From the NCBI GenBank assembly GCA_963556695.1, contig CAUWAG010000017.1:1-64000 (forward strand): a stretch of DNA of 64,000 nt. Direction: 5' to 3'. The translations under genes and the position numbers were made by a program. Shown here piece after piece: positions 22,090 through 35,795 of the stretch. A model generated the notes under the pieces. The model worked only from the letters and a program-made list of their open reading frames with translations. It was not told where the DNA came from and ran no database searches. Position 1 is the first letter of the stretch. The number at the start of each line of letters is the position of its first letter. This stretch comes from Anthostomella pinea. Lineage: Eukaryota > Ascomycota > Sordariomycetes > Xylariales > Xylariaceae.

Positions 22090-24607
22090 ATGCACATCAC
22101 GACCCCTTTGGCCCTCATGGGCTTGAGGTAGGCGTTGATCTCTCAGCCGTTTCATATATCTTGATTGCTGACAATCTACACAGCTCTGCTTTAGTCCAGG
22201 CTCGACCTCAGCCGCTTCTGGCCAGCACTGTGACGACTACAGTCACAGTATGCGGCAGTGACTGCGCAGTCACGACTGTCACTGTGTCGGCTGGGTGTTC
22301 CCAGACTTCCACTCTCCCCTTCTCATCGGGCACGACCCTGGGAACTTCGTCCACTGCCCCCGTCGGATCGTCGTCCATTAGTTCCTACCCAGCCTTGACT
22401 TCCACGATCACCCTGCCCGACTCATCCGTTACCGTCATCACTCTCACTTCCAGCTCTGTCGTCACTGTCAGCATTTCACCCTCTTCGTCCGTTCCCGGTA
22501 CATCTGCTTCCGGATCAGGGTACTCAACAAGCTCAGTGCTAGCCATTACAAACTCCGGCACCGCGTCAAGTTCCTCTGGCATTTTCCCCAACTCCACTAT
22601 CGCAACTTACCCAACCTCATCTGGATTGCTGCCCACAACTATCACAGCCAGCTCTGGTTCTTCCGCGGCCCCCACGTACCCCAGCAACAGTTCGGCCATC
22701 GGCGCTTCCAGTACTGGGCCTGTAACATCGGGCAGCAGTTCCCAAGAGAGTTCGAGCACCACGTGGTAAGTGCGTTCAGGGGCTATCCGTCCTTCTGCAT
22801 ATGAAAAACCAACATCATGAGCATCCATGCTAATCACCTAAACAGTGAGTCTTCCGAGACCGACACTCCAACATCGTCAGTCGGTGGCAGTTCAGCCAGC
22901 AACCCCTCGTGGAGCAACACTTTCGGTTTAACCTCGAGCACCGGACCGGTCACCGGATCGTCGTCAGCTTCAGGCCCGGCTACCACTCAGCCATACCCGA
23001 CAAGTCCATTCTCCAACATCTCGGTATCTCTGGGTTCGACGCTCACGGTCACGCTCAGCCAGACCTCGTCTGCGGTGATTGGCACATCATCTGATTCTCC
23101 AGTCACAGCGTCGTCCAGTGAATCAGGGTACCCGTCGTCCTACAGCGGCAGCACCTTCACGTCGACTGTGACGATCCCGACAGCGACATACGGAACCACT
23201 ACTCAGTTTCTCACCTCGACCGCTACGATCTCTGTGACCTCCAGTCAGACTGGAACTTCTTCATCTGGTGTTTTAACCAACACTTCCAGCACTGGGCCGT
23301 ATAGTTCAAACACTCAGAGTTCCGTCACGAGCGTGGTTTACAGTACCGCAACTTCCTCCTATGGCTCCAGCTCAGTCCTCACGAGTGCTTCGGCATCGCC
23401 GGTGTCCACGAGCACGTTGTCATTCTCCGTCGGTCCCAACTATACAAGTAGCTACACGTCGAGCCTGATCAGCTTCACTTCAACGGTGACCCTGAGCGAG
23501 TCATCTTCTCTGCCCGCCATCAGTTCTGGAGGCTACTCGACCTCGATTCCTCCTCTTACTTCCACATTGACACTGACCTCAACATATGGCACCTCGTCAA
23601 ACTCCCCGGCAACTGGATCTTCGATTGCCAGTGGATCTACCAGCGGCTCTGGTACCGCGTCGACATACGCATCTACTTCACCGTACGGTTCCTCATCTTC
23701 TGCGTCAGTGTCTTCCGGTTCAGGCTTGTCATCATCTTCGGCTGCTCCAGTCACCGGGTCTTCTTCGTCAAGCGGATCGGCCAGTACCAGCACTTTGACC
23801 TTGACCTACCCGACATCATCAAGTGTGACTGCTTCCACTGGCCCCTACTCGACCTCATCTGGTAGCGCATCCTCCGGCCAGCAGTCGGGTACCACTCCTT
23901 CAAGCAGCAGCGCAGTCCAACCCATCACCTCCAGCACTCCATCGGCCACCTCGTCCAGCCCGGCCGTCACAACCACCTGCCTCAGCCAGCCCATGTATGG
24001 CGGGGCATACACATACACATGCATCACCATCCCCGTGTCCTCTTCCATAATCCACAGCACCGGCAGCACCGACGCAGTTACGGCCTCCGCCTCATCGAGC
24101 CAGAGCACCGCCACGCAGTCCTCCGAGTCGTCGTCGATCGGATACTCATCAAGCGGCTACCCCACAAGCTCGCACATCCCAAGCACGTTGACCGCGACCG
24201 CTTCCCTCTCCTCGAGCTCGGTCCACTCCACCGCCAGCAATGATGCCGTTACCAATCCAGTCCCCAGCAGTACCGCGACCAGCTCCGTTCCCGCATCTAC
24301 CACTTGCGTGTCCGGCGGCTACGGCGGCGCCGTGATCTGCGCCCCCATCGAGACCAGCACCCTTCCCACTGGCGCATCCTCCACCGATGCCGTGACTGGA
24401 TCCGCCAGCTCGTCTACGCCTACCACTTTGGTCACGTACTCAGCCACCTCAACTGCACCCGGCTACCCCACTGAGTCGGTGCCCGCCGAACATGGCGGCG
24501 GGTGGTACGGCGCCCAAGAGCACCACAATGAGAACGGTGCCAGCGGCTGGAACTGGGGTAAGGGCGGCAAAGGCCATGGCAAGCCCGGAGGCTGGCGCTC
24601 GGTCTGA
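22090..24607 (+). CDS. Secreted Ser/Thr-rich mucin-like cell-surface protein
   Basis: Three exons (22090-22127, 22184-22765, 22846-24607; introns of 56 and 80 bp) give 793 aa. The small first exon plus the start of exon 2 encode a signal peptide (MHITTPLALMGL then SSALVQA). A short Cys-bearing segment follows (TVTVCGSDCAVTTVTVSAGC). Most of the rest is Ser/Thr/Gly/Pro-rich sequence with scattered TSTVTL-type short repeats, expected to be heavily O-glycosylated. Two related Cys modules lie near the C-terminus: TTCLSQPMYGGAYTYTC and TTCVSGGYGGAVIC. The last 45 residues are Gly/His/Trp/Lys-rich (GGGWYGAQEHH...GKGGKGHGKPGGW). There is no hydrophobic GPI-anchor tail, so the protein is secreted or wall-trapped. 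The exact role is unknown; adhesin or structural wall protein is likely. Confidence 0.87.
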
Positions 24608-27600
24608 GTCTAATGTAATCTCTCCTTTCCCACTTGTTTCCACAGTAACGCACAGCATAGCATCATGGCACAGCACAGCGCTACACGGCACAGCACACTC
24701 CTTCTCTCCTTTCCCAGCGGCGCATGAGTAATACATGGGATATCGTACAAAAAAATTCACTTCGGGTCACTCATTCAGATGTTCACTTCTTCTTACACAC
24801 TTCACCTCGGCTTGGATTTCTAAGGTTTTGGTGGGTTTTTTTGGGAGAACCTTTGGTTGGTGGTGATTGATTCTGAGAAAGGAAATGTGACTTGTCAGAT
24901 CCTGTCGGTTGTCCGAGTTCGGTCTCGATACCTCGATGGGGAGAATTGATGACAGTTACTCTGAATATCGTCTTATTGTGTTGGTGATTAGGTCGCAGCC
25001 TCTTGTGTGATGAGACATGGTGGCTGGTGGCTCTCCCCGAATTGCGACATAAGATTCTCGAACGAAACGTGGATCCATCGACTAGACCGTCTTTCGAGCT
25101 CCCGTGTGAACAGCAGCTGGATTGAATCACGTAGGCCAAGATCCTTATTGCAGCGTCTAGATCTTCCACGTCTCATCTGTCTCGCGTCGGACGGCTCAGC
25201 CCATCCGATGATTAGCAGTGGACACAGGGTATTCGTACGACGTATACCTACGACCGTCTCTGTGATCCATGGTGCCGATTCGTATCGTATTTTGGCCCTG
25301 GAAGAGAGCAAGGTCGCTGGCAAATAACCTTTTCGGAAATTGATGTTGTGTAGTACCAGTATTTCAATGTATCACTGGGAAGGGTGCCATGCGGTGATAG
25401 TGAGATGGCTAGTCTCAGTGTGTCAGACGTATGTGCTACAGTGAAAATGGCAATGTCAGTCGCTCGTCTCGACTTGCCGGAGCCAGATTCAACAGAGTTC
25501 ACCTGACAGATCCGTAGACTAACTAGCTCCAGGTTGAAGAGGCGTGCAAGTGCAATTGTCAGTATTGTCGATAGGAGCTGAGATGTGCCGTGTGCGTATG
25601 AAATGCTTTCGCTGCATCATCTCCCATGAAGGTCGATACTTGCTTGCTCTTATAACTGCTAGCCTTGCAGTTCACCCGCTCCGTTGTCCTTTCACGGATC
25701 TCCGGTCGACGAGGGGAACATTTTAGCGATTGAATTCTGTTCTCCGTGGCCCGACCCTTGGGAACAGGATGTTAAGCCAGCCAGAGGGGTAACGGCAACT
25801 CTTGAGTACCTCCAAGCTGCTTCCAGTGATGGCTACATGAAGTCGGACAACCATGCATCGCGACAAGCAGAGAACAGGAATGGATGGCATCTGCTGCCAG
25901 CTGTGTGGTCACCACGGTCGGGGTCTGATGTGACTGGCTGGTGAGCTGCGTAGTATCCACCCTTGCACCTGCCCTGCCGCCTGCTGAGTGCCACACCGCC
26001 GACACTGGATTTGCCCTCGGGGCTAAATAAGGGAAGGCTGATGATAGTAAGTTGTGGCTGTGTTGGAGGATTCCTCAATATTGAAACTTTGCACCAACAT
26101 GTCCGCTCCTATTGTCCTACTGCTGCAGGCAGTTAACCGCATCTCCGCGCCATGCCAACCACTGCAGTCCAGTCTTTCCATCACTCATCACATGCTTCAA
26201 GCGCAAACAAGGCAGATGCAATGGCACATATTTACTGCAACTAATGCGAACACCTGGGCCACATCACAAGAGCCAACTGCCAACTGCCGACTGCCAACTG
26301 CAAGTGTACGGCTGTTTATTGCACAGCGTTGTACCCGTTATAGCATGAAGACAAGGACCTTCTGCCATTGGCCGGGCGGGAGCAGGGTAGAGGCATGGGG
26401 TCGTGGAGGAGGATCTTGGGACGGGCTCCTACTGGCTAGGCGGGTTGGATGGCGTAGAACAGCCCCCACAACGCCCCATGGCCCAGCCCCTGTAAATGCT
26501 TATCCCCTGGCATGTCCTGGTCTGGATCGGGTCAATCCACTCATGGATGCCCTCTTTTGCTTTCGTCGATGCGATGCTTGATGATGATAGCCCCCATCCA
26601 CAGCCCAGGCTGCCAGACAGCCAGACTGCGGAGAGGCGAGCTGTCGAGAACCATCCGCTGCATCAAAAGGGAACACAGGTGCATGAAGCAAAGGATGCTG
26701 GATGATGGATGATGGGATGAGACGGCCACAGACAGGTAGCCGACATGCCTTCTTTTATTTCCTAGACTGCTTTACCAGGACTTCAGGTTCAGGCAGGTCA
26801 AGCACGACACGGGATACCGCAACAATCAAACAAGCACCGCTCGTAGACCGGAATCTTCGTCATCGCCTCACGCGCCCACACTCACACTCGCACTCACATT
26901 CCGTGACCTCTCAGGCGACCCGTTCTCTTCTTTCCCCCATCCTTCCGGTCCACACTCTCCCCGGACGTCTACCTATTCACTATTACTTCGTAGCATCACC
27001 GCTATACTCCTCCACACCCACCCAGTTCCCTCTTCCGTGTATCATCAACCCGTGAAAAAGACTCTGTACCAAGAGCTTCGCTTCCACCGGCCCTTCAATC
27101 GCACTGTTGACCCTCCGCAGTTGAAAGGACCATCGTCTACGAATAGCTCCTTCGCAGATGCGCCTACCCCGTCGCGACAAAGGATCGCCATAGACAAGTA
27201 CAGGGACCCTACTCCTTGGCCGCTCACGTCACAACCTCCCTCCAATCGCCGGAATCGCATACACGAGCCCGCGCAAGAACCCACAACCACCACACCCAAT
27301 TGGTTCACCCGCTCATTTGGATTGCCGGCGACCACGTTGAAAGCCGTTGTTGAAATTGTCGTCGTCACTCACCTTCCTTGTCGACTGTTTGATTCCAAAG
27401 CTACCTAGTTCATCACGATAGACTCACCTCTTCGCCGCCGTTCCGTTTGCGCCGGCATCAAGTTTGCACAGCGTCAAGCAGATATGGAACGTTGAAACCA
27501 CCGTTCCCGTTGCGGCCGAGTCTTGCAACACAAGCACCTGTCACATTTTCACTTAAAATTAGAAGTACCTGGAAAGTTGAGGGTGAAGAGCTCTAGAGAT

Positions 27601-27633
27601 AGGTAGAGCCAGAAAAAGAGGGGAGGGGAAGCC
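24608..27633. other. Long intergenic region upstream of INO80
   Basis: About 3 kb. The first part contains CACAGCA-rich 3' sequence (24650-24720). Simple repeats include GATGATGGATGATGG near 26696-26720 and a CACTCACA-type run near 26879-26900. Open frames are short and domain-free. The segment from about 26.8 kb is CT-rich, like a fungal promoter and 5' UTR, and could hold a non-coding first exon of INO80. Confidence 0.5.
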
Positions 27634-30600
27634 ATGGACCCGAACAATTTCCATGCGACGGTGCTCCAGCGCGCCGAGGACGACGACGACGATTACGACC
27701 ACGGCCACACTTATGGGCACCGGAATAGATACGGGCAGAATCGCAGTCATCGGCAGAATCGAGATGACAGTATCGGCCTGTCACAACCGCACTCCCAGTC
27801 GGTGTTGTCGATGCCGGGTGCAGCAGCACCAACAAAAACAACATCTCCACCTTGGGAGAGGGAGATGGGGAGTGGGAGGAGGATGACGGATGGTGGTGGT
27901 GCGCTGGGACCACGTCCACATCCACGTTCCTCTGCCTCATCCGCAGCCGTGAACCACCAGAACCACCACGATTACGATTACCATAATGATAACAACCTTA
28001 ACAACCCCAGCGCCCACCACTCGCAGCTGGAGATTCAGTACTATGCTGATGCCACCACGATTGCAAACGCCAACGCCTCGGCCAATGCCAATGCCGCCGC
28101 AGCACAGCAGCACCCAACAACGCACACTGGCTCTGGCACTGACACTAACAAGCACGGGAATGCCAGTGCTGGTGGTAGTTTGACATCTCCGACCGTCACG
28201 GGCAACACGGCCACGACGCAATTAATGGGTTTTCGTCAGCCCACATCCTCGACCTTGACCTCTAACACCGCGTCCGCCGCCGCCGACCACGCCGCCACCC
28301 CATCTCCCTCGTCCTTCCACTCTGCACTCGCATCGCCCCAAACCCAAAACTCCATTTCCGTGTCTTCCATCACGACGCCTGCATCGGCATCGGCACCGCG
28401 ACCGCCGCCCGCGACCGCCCTCAGCCACCCCTTCAACCACGCGTCGTCGCATCACCATCGTCACCACCAGCCATTGTCATCATCATCGTCGTCGACAATA
28501 CTGTCCGGGTCCACGTCTGCCCTGCCTCCGCTGGCACCTCCGGCTGGAGCCCTCAGCTCAATCATGGCATCATCATCGGCCATGTCGCCGACAAATGGCA
28601 ACGGGCCCTCCAGTGCATCACCACTGCAGCCACCCAAGACCTCGGGCCATCTATCGCCGCCCGACTACCATAGACCGCCACCCGAGAAGGTGTCCGGCAG
28701 CTTCTACGATCCCCTTACCGACACTACGCGCGAGAGAAGACCATCAGAGAGTGTGTCTAAGCAGGTGAGTTTTTGAAACACTACTTCTCGTCCGAAACCT
28801 CCGTCATCACGATGTCCCCCGACCCGCGAGATCCACCCCGAATAGAGCAGAGCAGAGCAGAGCATCACCGTGGTGGGTGCGCCGTCATTGATAGTCATAT
28901 TGGTCCCATTTTGCAACATCTGTGCTCAGGGCGGCGTGCGTCGGTACAGCTTCACTGGGGAACAACCCGTGGCTCTGCATGCAGGCTCACGTCGTTGTTT
29001 GGAAATACATAAGAGCACATTTTCTATCTTACCTTTGTGATTGGGTTTGCTTGCTTGCTTATTAGTGGTAGGCAGAGGCAGATCAATAGGTAGACCACCA
29101 CCAGCCTCAACTCGGGACTCGTCGCGGGGGCATCAGAGCCAACCGTCACTTCTTTCATTGTCACTGTCCATTCCCTTTCGACTTTCCCACTACCCAGCCA
29201 CGTTCCACCTCACAAATCCACCATTTCGCAGACGGGCCTGGAGCCGGAACCCAGGACCAGGACCATCCATATCCGTACTGACCTGACTGAATGAACTTAC
29301 CTTAACGAACTGATCTAACCACCTGCCTCCACCAGTCGCGATCTGATACCTACGATTATCCTCACCCCAAAAGCGAGCAGTCCATACAGTATCACAACGG
29401 CTACGGCTCCCCGTCGCCAGTGAACTCCAAGTTCCCGGCGCGAAGCCCACTTTCGCATTCGCACCCCAAAAACGGCACCGACCTTGCCAGCCCTGCGACT
29501 GCGAACAAAGCGCTGCATCTGGGCTCTCCTCCCTCGCGTCACCGCACCGCGTCAGACGGTGCCAAATCGGCGAACCACCACACGCCGACATATGCATCTG
29601 CGCTGCCGTCCATCCTGAATCCCGAACCTGCTGCTTCGTCTACCAAGGCAGCTCCCATAGCTGTGAGTCCATTTGAGATACTATTTTCCGCCTACTTCTC
29701 CTTTCCATGCCGAAGGGGTCCGAGCTTTCTCTTCCATTGTAACCATCTGCTAACACCGGTGTTTTTCCCCCTAGACACCCAGCCGTGCGGCCGAGCTTAT
29801 GTCTTTCTCCAACATTCTTTCCAGCGCTGAGCCGCTCCCGAAGCCCAAAACCGCCATAATGGCCGAGGAGAAGAAGAAACCCGCTCGCAAGAGTAAGGGG
29901 CGCGAATCACATCTCAGGGTGGCCGAAGGCAGTTCCAAGAAAGAGTCACGGCGGTCCTCTTCCAACCACGCGAAAGATACCCCCGCGAGAGCGCCCAAGA
30001 GACAGGCCAACGGCCATCCCAAGCCGAAGACGCTATCAGCTGATAAGGAGAAGAAGATACAGAACGTGCTAGAGACACTCGACGGCGGTATGGACGATGT
30101 CGACCTGTCCGAACTCGAGGCCGAGGAGGAGTTCTTCACCGGTCGCTCCAAGAAGCGCAAGATAAATCTGGAGCAAGCGGAATATGCAGATCATCTGATC
30201 CGCCGAGGCGACCTATCCAACTTCACGTCTAAGCGACTAATCAGTCACGCCAGCATCGGCAAGCGACGATTCGATGATCTGCACTACGAGGAAGCGCTGC
30301 AGGAAGTTCGCGATCGTGAAGTGTTCGCCGAGAAGGAACGCAAGAAAGACATGCAACGTAAGCGTCGCCGGGAGAAGTCCATGCAGATCACTATCGAGCA
30401 GAAGGAGGCCGCTCTAGCCAAAGCACTTGCCGCCGAAGACGAGGCCGAACGAGCGAAGCATCTGCGTGAAGCCGAACGTGCGAACAAGAAGGCACAACAG
30501 ACGAAACTCATCTTGCAGAACGGTGTCAAGGGGCCGGCGCGTAATCTGGGACCGTTCGAACTCAACCTGGAGGGCGGCACTATGTCGACCTTCCCAGCCA

Positions 30601-33600
30601 ACGATGTCGAGGCAGGCGGCAAGACGACCAAGAGCAAGGGCCGCACCGGTACACGGCCTAAAAAATCCAAGGAGCAGAAACAGGCCGAGAAGGATGCTGC
30701 CGTCGCAGCCCAAGCGGCTTTGGATGCTGGCGAGGAGCTGCCCGCCAAGGAAGAGACCAAGATTCGCATCAAGTTGAACAAGGGCAAAGACAGGGAGACC
30801 AAAGATAAGGACAGGGAACCCAAGGACGGCGCAAAGGAGCCCAAGGAGAGGGAGATACCTGTCGAGGAGCCTCCTGTCAATCCTTTGGAGACAAAGTTCC
30901 AATCCAAAGGATACAATCAGATCTATGATCAGATCTGGCGAGACCTGGCCCGCAAAGATGCACCAAAGACGTTCAAGATGGCGGTCGACTCGTACGCCAC
31001 GAAGGCTTCCAACCTGAAGAAGACTGCTATCCTTGCCTCCAAAGAAGCCAAGCGTTGGCAGGCTCGTACCAATAAGGGTACGAAAGATCTGCAGGCTCGA
31101 GCCAAGCGCTGTATGCGTGACATGATGAGCTTCTGGAAGCGTAATGAGCGAGAGGAGCGTGATCTCCGCAAGGCTGCGGAGCGACAAGAGCTTGAGAACA
31201 CCCGCAAGGAGGAAGCCGGTCGTGAAGCTGCGCGCCAGAAGAGGAAGCTCAACTTCTTGATCTCCCAGACCGAACTGTACTCCCACTTCATCGGCAAGAA
31301 GATCAAGACCGATGAGGTCGAGCGCAGTACCGACAATCCGGAAATTGCGCCAGATGCCAACGCAGCATCATCGCACAAGGTTGATGTCTCGGAGCCGTCC
31401 GGTCCTGTCGGTGCCAAGGTCACAGATTTCAACTCTTTGGATTTCGATGCCGAAGACGAGGAGACGCTGAAGGCTGCAGCCGCGGCGAATGCTCAGAATG
31501 CCATCGCCGAAGCTCAGGCCCGGGCACGTGCCTTCAACAAGACTGACGATGATATGGACGAGGATGGTGAGATGAACTTCCAGAACCCTACGGGCCTGGG
31601 CGACGTAACGGTCGAGCAACCCAAGATGCTGAACTGTCAGCTCAAGGAGTACCAAATCAAGGGTCTCAACTGGCTTGCAAACTTGTACGAGCAAGGTATC
31701 AACGGCATCCTGGCCGACGAGATGGGTCTTGGCAAGACGGTGCAATCCATCTCTGTCATGGCCTACCTTGCCGAAGTACACGACATCTGGGGTCCGTACA
31801 TGGTCGTAGCACCAGCTTCGACACTGCACAACTGGCAGCAGGAGCTCCAGAAGTTCGTTCCCGAATTCAAGGTCCTCCCGTACTGGGGGACGGCGGCCGA
31901 CCGAAAGGTGCTACGCAAATTCTGGGATCGCAAGCACGCCACGTACCGCAAGGATGCTCCTTTCCACGTGCTGGTCACATCGTATCAGCTCGTCGTATCC
32001 GATGTTGCCTACTTTCAGAAGATGCGCTGGCAGTACATGATCCTGGATGAAGCACAAGCTATCAAGAGCTCTCAGAGTTCGCGTTGGAAGTGTCTGCTCG
32101 GCTTCCACTGCCGAAACCGGCTCCTCCTAACGGGAACACCCATCCAGAACAACATGCAGGAACTATGGGCCCTTCTGCATTTCATCATGCCCTCGCTGTT
32201 CGATTCCCACGATGAGTTCAGCGAATGGTTTTCCAAGGACATCGAGTCGCACGCGCAAAGCAATACATCGCTCAACGAGGACCAGCTTAGGCGGCTGCAT
32301 ATGATCCTCAAGCCGTTCATGTTACGTCGTGTGAAGAAGCATGTCCAGAAGGAGCTTGGTGACAAGATTGAGCTCGACGTCTTCTGTGATCTCACGTATC
32401 GCCAACGGGCGTACTACAGAAACCTGAGGAACCAGATCAGCATTATGGATCTGATCGAGAAAGCGACTCTTGGTGACGATCAAGATTCGGGTACGCTCAT
32501 GAACCTTGTCATGCAGTTCAGAAAAGTGTGTAATCACCCCGATCTCTTCGAACGCAGAGACACAAGGAGCCCGTTCTTCTCCGGCTATTTTGCTGAGACC
32601 GCATCGTTCGTCCGCGAGGGCAACAACGTTTCTGTTGGTTACTCAACTCGAAGTCTCATCGACTATGAGCTGCCACGCCTCGTCTGGAACGACGGTGGGC
32701 GACTCCACAAGCCTGGGAAAGACAGCGAACAGGCCGGTTTCAGAAACAAGTACATGAACCAGCTCATGAACATCTGGACCCCAGAGAATGTTCGCGAAAG
32801 CATGTCTGGAAAGGATGCGTTTTCATTTTTGCGCTTTGCGGATGTCAACCCGGAGGATGTCTACAAGGCTAGTCATCAGGATATCTTCACTCGGGCCGCT
32901 GATCTCGTGAAGAAGGACAACCGCCTCGGCCACCTCAAGGTTGTCTATGATGAACCCGGCGAGGAGAATTTCACTCCCTCTCACGCATTGTTCCAGATCA
33001 CGGCCCGTGCGGATCGCAAGCCGCTTGCAGACGTCGCAGGTGACGGTATCCTTCGAAATATGATGAACATCTCACGCTCGCAATGGCAGGCTTCTGGGCT
33101 GAGTAGACTGGAACAAGCTGCGCTACCAGGTGCAACAGCTCCTCCCATCGAACTCTCGTGTGAAGGTACGCGAGGCCCGATTGTCGAGCGCGAAGACACG
33201 CTCTTCAACGGGCGTATCCGAAAGAACCTCCATGGGCCCAATGCGATCGAAGAGAAAGCCTTGGTGGAGCAGAAGATTCCCTTCGAGCTGTACCCTCGAC
33301 CTGCGATGCTCCCTCAACCTGACAACGAAAAGCGAAGGTTCACAAACATCACTGTCCCGAGTATGCGTCGTTTCGTTACGGACAGTGGCAAATTGGCCAA
33401 GCTTGACCAACTATTGACCAAATTGAAGGAGGAGGGCCATCGTGTGCTTCTTTACTTCCAGATGACGAGAATGATCGACCTCATGGAAGAATACCTTACG
33501 TACCGCAACTACAAGTATTGCCGACTCGATGGGTCCACTAAGCTTGAGGATCGCCGAGACACCGTCGCCGACTTCCAAACGCGTCCGGAGATCTTTGTCT

Positions 33601-34278
33601 TCCTGCTCTCCACTCGAGCTGGTGGTCTTGGCATCAACTTGACTTCTGCCGACACCGTCATCTTCTACGACAGTGACTGGAATCCCACCATTGACTCGCA
33701 AGCAATGGATCGCGCTCATCGTCTTGGACAGACCAAACAAGTTACTGTTTACCGTCTCATTACTCGCGGCACTATTGAGGAGCGTATTCGAAAGCGAGCA
33801 TTGCAGAAGGAGGAGGTGCAACGTGTCGTCATCTCGGGTGGTGCATCCAAAGGCGTGGACTTCAGCGGACGCCGCCCCCCCGAAAATCGCAATCGCGATA
33901 TCGCCATGTGGCTTGCCGACGATGAAGAAGCTGAGCTTATCGAACAGCGCGAGAAAGAGCTCGCTGACAGCGGCGAACTTGACAAGGCTGCCAAGAAGAA
34001 AGCCACTGGCAAGCGGAAGCGGGAAGCCGTCAGTTTAGATGAGATGTACCACGAGGGTAAGCCACATTCAAATCCAGGTTGGTCATGCGATACCTGTGCT
34101 AATAGAAGCTCCAGGTGAGGGTAATTTCGATGACGGCACTAAGCACTCCGGCACCGCTACACCAGATGTACCCGTCGAGGCAGACACGAAATCCGCCAAG
34201 AAACGGAAGGGCACGAGCAAGAAAGCCAAGACGGCGAAGCAACGGCTCGCCATGGCCGATGGGATGGTCGACGGCTAA
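27634..34278 (+). CDS. INO80: INO80 chromatin-remodelling ATPase
   Basis: Four exons (27634-28764, 29336-29662, 29775-34056, 34115-34278; introns of 571, 112 and 58 bp) give 1967 aa, in the range of filamentous-fungal INO80. The N-terminal 480 residues are low-complexity (Ser/Pro/His/Asn-rich). A Lys/Glu-rich coiled segment follows, then the DBINO domain at about 864-996 (YNQIYDQIW to SHFIGKK), which binds actin-related proteins. The SNF2 ATPase lobe begins near 1109, with Walker A DEMGLGKT near 1134 and the DEAQ box near 1242. A long insertion, the RuvB-like binding insert typical of INO80, precedes the helicase C lobe (about 1710-1830), which carries [18 protein letters not shown]. It is the catalytic subunit of the nuclear INO80 complex, which slides nucleosomes and acts on H2A.Z. 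The first intron is unusually long for this genome. Confidence 0.96.
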
Positions 34279-35795
34279 AGCAGCTGTGATGATTTCGTCA
34301 TATACGAACAGAAGGACAACGGCGTTCTCCAGATATAGCCATGATGATATGTATAAAAGGAGGAACAAAAGGCGTTGCATTGGTGTTCGACTGATATTGG
34401 CGGAGGGAGTTATGAGTACAGAAGAGCAGCTGGCAATTCACATACGCCGATTCGCCGGTCTTTCGGAACTTTCGCGAGCAGTCCTGCGTCTGCCGCATGG
34501 ACGGCGTTCAGTACTCGTCGGATTATCGGACGCAGCTATCTTAGATGGCGCAGTCTTACACGAGAGTAAGCGAGGATCAGATGTGTGCTGCTGTAGGATT
34601 AGGACTAGGATTGCTTGATAGAGGCGAAATCTGACCGGCATTGTAAGGCAGTATCAATCACTGCCCGCATAGGTGTTCCTGAGGCCTCAGCTCGGGTCTG
34701 ACCATGATCAATTTGCTTAATTCCCACCTTCTAATATGTTTTATCGTTGTGCCAAAAGGGAGGGGGTGTTCGGTCTTGTCCTACGGTGTAGTCACCCCAT
34801 GGGTACGTTCAAGCTGGGGTTCAAGATTACTAGGTACTGACTGGTCCGTAGTGGCCATGGACCTTTCTAGGGAGGGCTGGCCTGCGGCCCTGGCTGGACG
34901 AGTAATCTACTCGCCAGCAGAGGAGGACGAATTGCCTTCCCCATGACTGGCGATGCTTATGCAGTGAACGCGCATTTATCTGCGTTCTCTTCTTCTTGTT
35001 CACGGTATACACTCTGTAGCTCATCACCCCAGAGATAGAGACAGGTTTCTACCCCAAAACGATGCGTGCCCCTGACGTAGCAAATAGAAGGAAGGAAGGG
35101 AGGAAGGCAAGATGCATGGTAAATATAGATAGATAAGGATTATGGATGCATGACTGACCGGACTTCCGTACCTGCAGCCCCGTGCCAACCGAACTGATCA
35201 TTAGTGTCGGGTGGTCACCCCAATTTTGCTGTGAGTGATCGAGTTTCTGCGTACACGGGTGGTAGGCTCCCGAAATGGATACTTTGTTCTTATAGCCTGG
35301 CGCGGGTGTTGACGATAGCAGGGACGCCAGCAGGGACGGCAGCCGTGTACGCCTCGTTTCACGACAGGTGGGAAAGATTGATTAGTCCCAGCGTCACTCA
35401 TAAGGAGTTACTCAGTCACTCAGTTGACCAGCTGATTCGTATCTTAAAACAGTGACATTTCATACTAAATAAAAGTCTATCTCAGTTGTGCGCCCACCGG
35501 TCATACCCGAACCGAGTAGCACATTCAGCTCAGCTTGCGATCACGAATGGATTCGCAGAAGCCCATGCTTCTCGCTAGCCGAGGATCGAGATCCTAGGCT
35601 CCGGCTCTATATTGGGCTGCCCAGCCTACGACCCCTGAGTCGCCGCCTTGATGCATGCTTTTTGTCTTCCCCTGATCTTGGTACGTGTCCCGGAACCTCG
35701 TTGGTCGCCTATGGCACTGTCACTGTCCAAAGGCGTCACGCCTACTGTGTAAGGCCTGGTCTCCATTCTTACCCCTCACCAATGTTGAAGCACTT
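34279..35795. other. Convergent intergenic region INO80/ARB1
   Basis: About 1.5 kb between two gene 3' ends. It contains a GGAA/GGAGG-rich run near 35087-35110. No gene is supported. Confidence 0.55.

Noticed and set aside
23533..24114. Acidic minus-strand frames opposite the Ser/Thr-rich gene
   Set aside because: Reverse complements of Ser/Thr codons give Asp/Glu/Gly/Val-rich chance frames; no start context or domain.
26054..26581. 175-codon plus-strand frame in the INO80 upstream region
   Set aside because: Composition is unlike coding regions here, no family resemblance, and no supporting splice or promoter signals.
30414..31286. 290-codon minus-strand frame inside INO80
   Set aside because: Antisense shadow of the INO80 coiled segment and DBINO domain.
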